Shown piece by piece: positions 7,101-9,139 of a DNA stretch of 9,139 bases. Below the pieces are notes generated by a model that worked only from the letters and a program-made list of their open reading frames with translations, was not told the origin of the DNA and did not search any database. The position numbers and the translations under genes were made by a program. Position 1 is the stretch's first letter. Each line of letters opens with the position of its first letter. Origin of the DNA: Candidatus Aerophobota bacterium (GTDB lineage: Bacteria > Aerophobota > Aerophobia > Aerophobales > AE-B3A); assembly GCA_030610725.1 (NCBI GenBank), contig JAUWRE010000026.1:1-9139 (forward strand), written 5' to 3'.

Positions 7101-7268
7101 TCCCATTGGGTTATTAGCTGTGATGGGGCCATCAATAAACCGAAATGGCGGACCACTTTCATTTTTCTTTTGCAATTCCTTAAAACATTTATTCTCTTCC
7201 CAAAACTTCAATATCTCATGTTCAATTGAGATAAAATCAGCATTCGAGTTCATCGATTTTGCTCTCAC
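4134..7268 (-). CDS. ileS: Isoleucyl-tRNA synthetase, long divergent type
   Basis: Class I aminoacyl-tRNA synthetase that charges tRNA-Ile and edits misactivated valine. The 1044-residue product matches the long, eukaryote-like IleS length rather than the ~930-residue form. The HIGH region is PMGVHHAWG (54-62), and the usual GWDxHG is GFDCQG (85-90). Editing-domain motifs TTTPWTL (224-230) and HIAPGCGREDYELG (320-333, with Asp329 at the editing Asp) are present. GDWCISRKRFWG (444-455) and WLDAG (521-525) follow; the KMSKS loop is PFSKT (593-597). Four CxxC pairs (183/186, 392/395, 463/466, 504/507) suggest bound zinc. Residues from about 760 form the anticodon-binding and long C-terminal extension. 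The start is GTG at 7268, chosen because AAGGAG (7285-7280) precedes it; the in-frame ATG at 7253 has no ribosome site. The PNP stop is 23 nt upstream and pfkB follows after 11 nt. Confidence 0.93.
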   Translation of the reverse strand: MRAKSMNSNADFISIEHEILKFWEENKCFKELQKKNESGPPFRFIDGPITANNPMGVHHAWGRILKDIFLRYKALRGYRSHYQNGFDCQGLWVEVEVEKELGFHGKPDIVKFGLDNFSKACRARVEKFSKIQTRQSIRLGQWMNWEHSYYTYHNSNILGIWHFLKKCHENGWIYHSQLTMPWCPRCGTSLSEHEMAGSYKEMKHLAVFIKLFLKERNAHILVWTTTPWTLAANVALAVNPNLEYCEVEIEQEELPVIVCSDVLHILKDRKYKIIKQFPGKELAGLSYEPILSELEVQKQLEHRIVAWDAVDPSEGTGVVHIAPGCGREDYELGTKLGLAMLSPVDDEGLYVSGYGWLEGKRALSSAEEIIGHLRRKNKLFHHYMHKHSYPICWRCKNELIFRLVKEWFISCKDIRPAMIKASGKVKWQPEFMGKRMEDWLQNMGDWCISRKRFWGLPLPFYKCSVCGKFTVVGSLDELEKSTDEDVKSVLELHRPWIDKIKINCPECGNKVSRIQEVGDCWLDAGIVPYSTRGYLKDRSAWKEWYPVEWICEMREQIRLWFYSMLFMGVTLDNRSPYERVLTYERVVAEDGRPFSKTSFMIKFDDVAEKMGVDTLRYYFASKNPANDIRFGYNLGYEARRRLLSFWNIYVFFITYARLDMPNFEKIKRLSDQPNSSDQWLLARLYLFVNDVSSAMEEYDTPTVIREFDSFTEDVSNFYIRTNRRRFWIGRLSEDRLIGYWSLYQVIRKTVIVMSPVVPFLTEAIWQEGIRPFDAQAPLSVHLADWPTLEEHWQNDRILREVKEVRKVLNLALRIRKRSNLKIRQPLSTLYLVGPKYIIESSKLMAATIRNEINVKQIEYLDCEESLQFEYLTLDFHKAGQVLRQNLSTVKALLEELSLSQMNYVVQQVKKKKNIDLPGWKQELPCNLFLLKAQPRPNIILERKENIVVALDIKVTEPLEREGWIREILRHCQVLRKDTELKVEDRIDLAITTSSTQIRKAIEEYTSFIKDETLAVDIVEHLNDPSQVREISLSGGTVQISLTKA

Positions 7269-7279
7269 TACTTGTTATT

Positions 7280-7285
7280 CTCCTT
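7280..7285 (-). promoter_or_regulatory. Shine-Dalgarno deciding the ileS GTG start
   Basis: AAGGAG on the minus strand, 11 nt before GTG at 7268 and about 26 nt before the next in-frame ATG. The spacing favours the GTG. It lies in the 23-nt gap after the phosphorylase stop. Confidence 0.6.
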
Positions 7286-7291
7286 GCCCAT

Positions 7292-8116
7292 TCAAATCTC
7301 TCCTAGTATTCCTTTTATCAGTCTTGTCATTTTGGGTTCCGCCAGATTAGCTACTTTAATGAGTTTAGCTAAATTTACCGGTTCCAACTTGTCGGGGAAA
7401 CACTCATCAGTTATACAACTAATACCTAACACTTTCAAACCGCTGTGCTTGGCCACAATCACTTCAGGAACTGTGGACATACCTACTGCATCTGCTCCGA
7501 TTAGACGTAGGAATCTATACTCGGCTGGTGTTTCAAGATTGGGACCGCTAACTCCTACATAAACTCCTCGATGGATTCTGATTCTCTCCCGCATAGCGAC
7601 CTTTTCGTAAAGTTCAATTAATTCCTTATCGTACGGTTCACACATATCAACAAAACGGGGACCCAGTTTATCATCATTAGGCCCTATTAGGGGATTATTG
7701 CCGATTAGGTTGATGTGGTCAGTAATGACCATCAAATCTCCTGCTTTGAAATTGGGATTCATTCCTCCAGCTGCATTGGATTCTATAATGACATTCACTC
7801 CCAAGTACTTCATTACTCTCAGGGGAAAAGTAATTTCCTCTAGAGAATAGCCCTCGTAAAAATGAAATCTCCCCTGCATTGCTATGATCATTTTGCCAAC
7901 AAGCCTGCCCAGGATTAGGCTCCCCTCATGCCCAGGAGTGGTAGAAACAGCGAAATAAGGAATATTCTGATAGGAAAGTCTGCTCTCAATTTCTATCTCC
8001 TTAGTCAAATTCCCCAGGCCAGTACCCAGAATTATTCCTATTCGAGGTTTAATTTTCGTTTTACTTTGAATGAATTCTCCTGCCTCTTTTATTTTTTCCC
8101 TCAATGATATTTCCAT
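7292..8116 (-). CDS. Purine nucleoside phosphorylase (trimeric type)
   Basis: Catalyses phosphorolysis of purine nucleosides to the free base and ribose-1-phosphate in the cytosol. The 274-residue product has family length. It shows phosphate-binding GTGLG (31-35), PGHEG (61-65), GRFHFYEGY (82-90), NAAGG (114-118), VSGPNLETPAEYRF (189-202), MSTVPE (213-218) and ISCITDE (232-238). Glu199 matches the base-binding Glu201 of human PNP. At the Asn243 position there is Asp237, which may widen specificity towards 6-aminopurines. Methylthioadenosine phosphorylase is less likely because GRFHFYEGY and the MSTVPE segment look PNP-type. The start is ATG 8116, 6 nt after AAGGTG (8128-8123); an upstream GTG at 8125 (277 residues) begins 1 nt after the rplM stop but lacks its own ribosome site. 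The gene sits where rpsI usually follows rplM and is followed by ileS and an adenosine kinase-like gene. Confidence 0.92.
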   Translation of the reverse strand: MEISLREKIKEAGEFIQSKTKIKPRIGIILGTGLGNLTKEIEIESRLSYQNIPYFAVSTTPGHEGSLILGRLVGKMIIAMQGRFHFYEGYSLEEITFPLRVMKYLGVNVIIESNAAGGMNPNFKAGDLMVITDHINLIGNNPLIGPNDDKLGPRFVDMCEPYDKELIELYEKVAMRERIRIHRGVYVGVSGPNLETPAEYRFLRLIGADAVGMSTVPEVIVAKHSGLKVLGISCITDECFPDKLEPVNLAKLIKVANLAEPKMTRLIKGILGEI

Positions 8117-8122
8117 TGTTAT

Positions 8123-8128
8123 CACCTT
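8123..8128 (-). promoter_or_regulatory. Shine-Dalgarno favouring phosphorylase start at 8116
   Basis: AAGGTG on the minus strand overlaps the rplM TAA and also contains the competing GTG start. It is 6 nt before ATG 8116, so termination of rplM and initiation of the phosphorylase are probably coupled. Confidence 0.5.
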
Positions 8129-8555
8129 ATAATTCTATTTTCTCAGGATTTTGAGCTTGATGGCGATGTTCTGTGCCGGCATAAACCTTAAGTTTCTTAA
8201 GCATTTTGCTTCTTAATTTGTTTTTTGGTAACATTCCCCTTACTGCTTTCTGGATAATTAAAGCAGGCTTTTTCTCTAGTAATTTTTCATATACTATTTC
8301 TTTCATTCCTCCCGGATAACCGGAATAATGATAGTATATCTTCTTTTTCTCTTTGTTTCCGGTGACCTTCACCTTTTTTGCATTTATGACTACTACAAAA
8401 TCGCCTGTATCCAGAAAAGGAGTGTAAATCGGTTTATTTTTTCCAGATAATATCTGGGCAATCTTGCTGGCTAATCTACCCAGGATTTTCCCCTCTGCAT
8501 CTACCAAATACCAATTCTTTTTTATCTCTGTTTTCTTTGGAACATAGGTTTTCAT
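8127..8555 (-). CDS. rplM: 50S ribosomal protein L13
   Basis: Primary 23S rRNA-binding protein of the large subunit, needed early in 50S assembly. The 142-residue product is exactly the family's usual length. It has [16 protein letters not shown] (15-30) near the N-terminus, [15 protein letters not shown] (51-66), the central [13 protein letters not shown] segment and the L13 signature [11 protein letters not shown] (104-114) leading to [11 protein letters not shown]. The ATG is preceded by AAGGAG (8570-8565) with a 9-nt gap. It heads a four-gene operon. rpsI (S9), which usually follows rplM in bacteria, is not next and is not in this window. An inverted-repeat element ends about 20 bp upstream of the start and holds the most likely promoter -10 box. 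Confidence 0.97.
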   Translation of the reverse strand: MKTYVPKKTEIKKNWYLVDAEGKILGRLASKIAQILSGKNKPIYTPFLDTGDFVVVINAKKVKVTGNKEKKKIYYHYSGYPGGMKEIVYEKLLEKKPALIIQKAVRGMLPKNKLRSKMLKKLKVYAGTEHRHQAQNPEKIEL

Positions 8556-8574
8556 TTTTCAAGTCTCCTTAATT

Positions 8575-8670
8575 TATAGCGAGTAGCGTTTAGCGCATAG
8601 CGTATAGTAAAATCCTAAAAACATTATATGGCTTTAAATTTATTGTATACGCTAAACGCTATCCGCTATA
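8575..8670. repeat. 96-bp inverted-repeat element in rplM leader
   Basis: Arms 8575-8595 and 8650-8670 are reverse complements at 19 of 21 positions, with core TAGCGTTTAGCG. Further related phrases (CATAGCGTATAG) extend the left arm. The 54-bp interior is AT-rich and has no S23-like frame that I can read. The architecture matches the 1305-1476 element, but the sequence family is different. It lies in a 319-bp gene-free stretch between the tRNA and rplM. Confidence 0.75.
8623..8628 (-). promoter_or_regulatory. Candidate -10 box for rplM operon
   Basis: An exact TATAAT on the minus strand inside the loop of the 8575-8670 element, about 68 nt upstream of the rplM ATG. No good -35 TTGACA match stands at 16-18 nt, so this is tentative. 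If used, the mRNA would begin near 8616 and carry one arm of the repeat in its leader. Confidence 0.3.
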
Positions 8671-8683
8671 TGCTTTATAAATG

Positions 8684-8703
8684 TGGTGGCGCTACGGGGA
8701 TTC
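8684..8703 (-). pseudogene. 20-nt duplicate of tRNA-Glu 3' end
   Basis: On the minus strand GAATCCCCGTAGCGCCACCA is identical to the last 20 nt of the intact tRNA-Glu (8894-8875), including the CCA. The match stops at the CCA on one side and in the T-loop on the other. It comprises the T-arm 3' strand, acceptor 3' strand, discriminator and CCA, so it cannot be a functional tRNA. Such a copy is what integration at a tRNA 3' end leaves behind, although only 191 bp separate the two copies. Confidence 0.85.
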
Positions 8704-8808
8704 TTCTCCCCCCTCGCTTCACTCGTCCTCCGAAGTCCGGCCGCCCTCCCTGTCATTCGCTCCGCTCATTGTTCCTCCACAGGAGGCGTTCGGGTCGGCT
8801 TCGAATCC
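8698..8808. repeat. GC-rich tRNA-associated element, copy 1
   Basis: 111 bp starting with GGATTCTTCTCC inside the tRNA-end duplicate and finishing with GGCTTCGAATCC. The last 78 bp (8731-8808) match 9062-9139 at 72 of 78 positions. A small hairpin CCTCC-ACA-GGAGG is conserved between copies, with change only in the loop. Composition is far more GC-rich than the genes. It encodes no recognisable protein; apparent open frames here are repeat and tRNA sequence. Confidence 0.75.
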
Positions 8809-8835
8809 TCTTTGATTCTAAGAATTGTTTGGGTT

Positions 8836-8868
8836 TACGAGATACGAGCAACGAGCGACTAGATACGG
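8836..8868. repeat. ACGAGATACGAG phrase downstream of tRNA
   Basis: 33 bp composed of the phrases ACGAGATACGAGC, AACGAGCGACTAG and ATACG. They are shared with 505-540, 2860-2894 and 299-315. It lies between the tRNA 3' end and GC-rich copy 1 and has no clear inverted partner within this gap. Confidence 0.6.
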
Positions 8869-8874
8869 AACTTC

Positions 8875-8949
8875 TGGTGGCGCTACGGGGATTCGAACCC
8901 CGGTCAAATGGCTGAGAACCATCCATCCTAACCCCTAGACGATAGCGCC
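8875..8949 (-). tRNA. tRNA-Glu (anticodon CUC)
   Basis: A complete 75-nt cloverleaf. Acceptor GGCGCTA pairs fully with TAGCGCC. The D-stem GTCT/GGAT has G-U closures, and the anticodon stem GATGG/CCATT holds the loop TTCTCAG. The anticodon CTC is at 8916-8914, exactly position 34 from the 5' end. The T-arm CGGGG-TTCGAAT-CCCCG is canonical, and the discriminator A and CCA are encoded. It reads GAG codons; most bacteria also need a UUC tRNA-Glu, presumably elsewhere. No convincing promoter or terminator is visible. It is bracketed by GC-rich repeats, and its last 20 nt recur 191 bp downstream. Confidence 0.97.
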
Positions 8950-8965
8950 ATTGGCTGTGGGAGGA

Positions 8966-9139
8966 GGATTCCTTCTCCCCTCTCGTTTTCATGTGGGTGC
9001 TCACCTTCTCGCACCCGTTGCTACCCACGCGCTCTTTATTCATCGCGCAGCAACTGTCCTGCGAAGTCCGGCCGCCCTCGCTGTCACTCGCTTCGCTCAT
9101 TCCTCCTCCACTGGAGGCGTTCGGGTCGGCTTCGAATCC
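8966..9139. repeat. GC-rich tRNA-associated element, copy 2
   Basis: Begins with GGATTCCTTCTCC 16 bp upstream of the tRNA 5' end and ends with GGCTTCGAATCC at the last base of the window. Its last 78 bp (9062-9139) match copy 1. It is about 63 bp longer because of an extra central part with two hairpins: GGGTGC/GCACCC (8995-9016) and GTTGCT/AGCAAC (9017-9054). No gene is seen. The element or a further repeat may continue past the window. Confidence 0.7.

Noticed and set aside
6810..7229. 139-codon plus-strand open frame opposite ileS
   Set aside because: It lies fully within the ileS coding sequence on the other strand and shows no domain-like pattern. The ileS frame is clearly the real one.
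8628..8915. 95-codon plus-strand open frame
   Set aside because: It covers the inverted-repeat loop, the tRNA fragment, a repeat copy and the antisense of the tRNA. No protein family features.
8753..9100. 115-codon minus-strand open frame across the tRNA
   Set aside because: It reads straight through the tRNA gene and both GC-rich repeats, including the SNPRSATR peptide typical of a translated T-arm, and has no ribosome site. It is an artefact of GC-rich non-coding DNA.

Overview
This window reads as a stretch of chromosome from an uncultured, moderately AT-rich bacterium. All eight intact protein genes and the one tRNA are on the minus strand, so transcription runs from high to low coordinates. 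The proteins are bacterial housekeeping types. The divergent long isoleucyl-tRNA synthetase and the phrase-like intergenic repeats resemble what I associate with candidate phyla such as Omnitrophota. That placement is an impression, not a demonstration.

Layout in transcription order. At 9139-8556 there is a tRNA-Glu(CUC) gene flanked by GC-rich direct repeats, with a 20-nt copy of its own 3' end downstream, followed by an inverted-repeat element in the rplM leader. At 8555-3097 a tightly spaced operon encodes ribosomal protein L13 (rplM), a purine nucleoside phosphorylase, isoleucyl-tRNA synthetase (ileS) and a PfkB-family adenosine kinase-like protein, with gaps of about 10, 23 and 11 nt. 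At 3096-2854 lies a gap with a 173-bp element bounded by perfect 24-bp inverted repeats and a tandem heptamer array. At 2853-1458 are lspA (prolipoprotein signal peptidase) and an RluA/RluD-type pseudouridine synthase, 13 nt apart. A 172-bp element with perfect 30-bp inverted termini follows. It carries a dead fragment of an S23-type four-helix-bundle gene and supplies the last codons and stop of the pseudouridine synthase. Then come fabG, another repeat-filled gap holding a second S23-like fragment (C-terminal half), and acpP at the window edge.

The genes serve translation (L13, IleS, tRNA-Glu, pseudouridine synthase), envelope lipoprotein maturation (LspA), fatty-acid synthesis (FabG, AcpP) and purine nucleoside salvage (phosphorylase plus adenosine kinase-like protein). 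The genes are mostly ordinary. The unusual part is the non-coding space. Every gap longer than about 30 bp is occupied by inverted or tandem repeats of several unrelated sequence families but similar design. Two of these gaps hold decayed S23 fragments, and the repeats touch stop codons, start-codon leaders and a tRNA 3' end. This arrangement recalls 23S rRNA intervening sequences, which also combine complementary ends with an S23 reading frame. It is the best candidate here for an undescribed mobile system.
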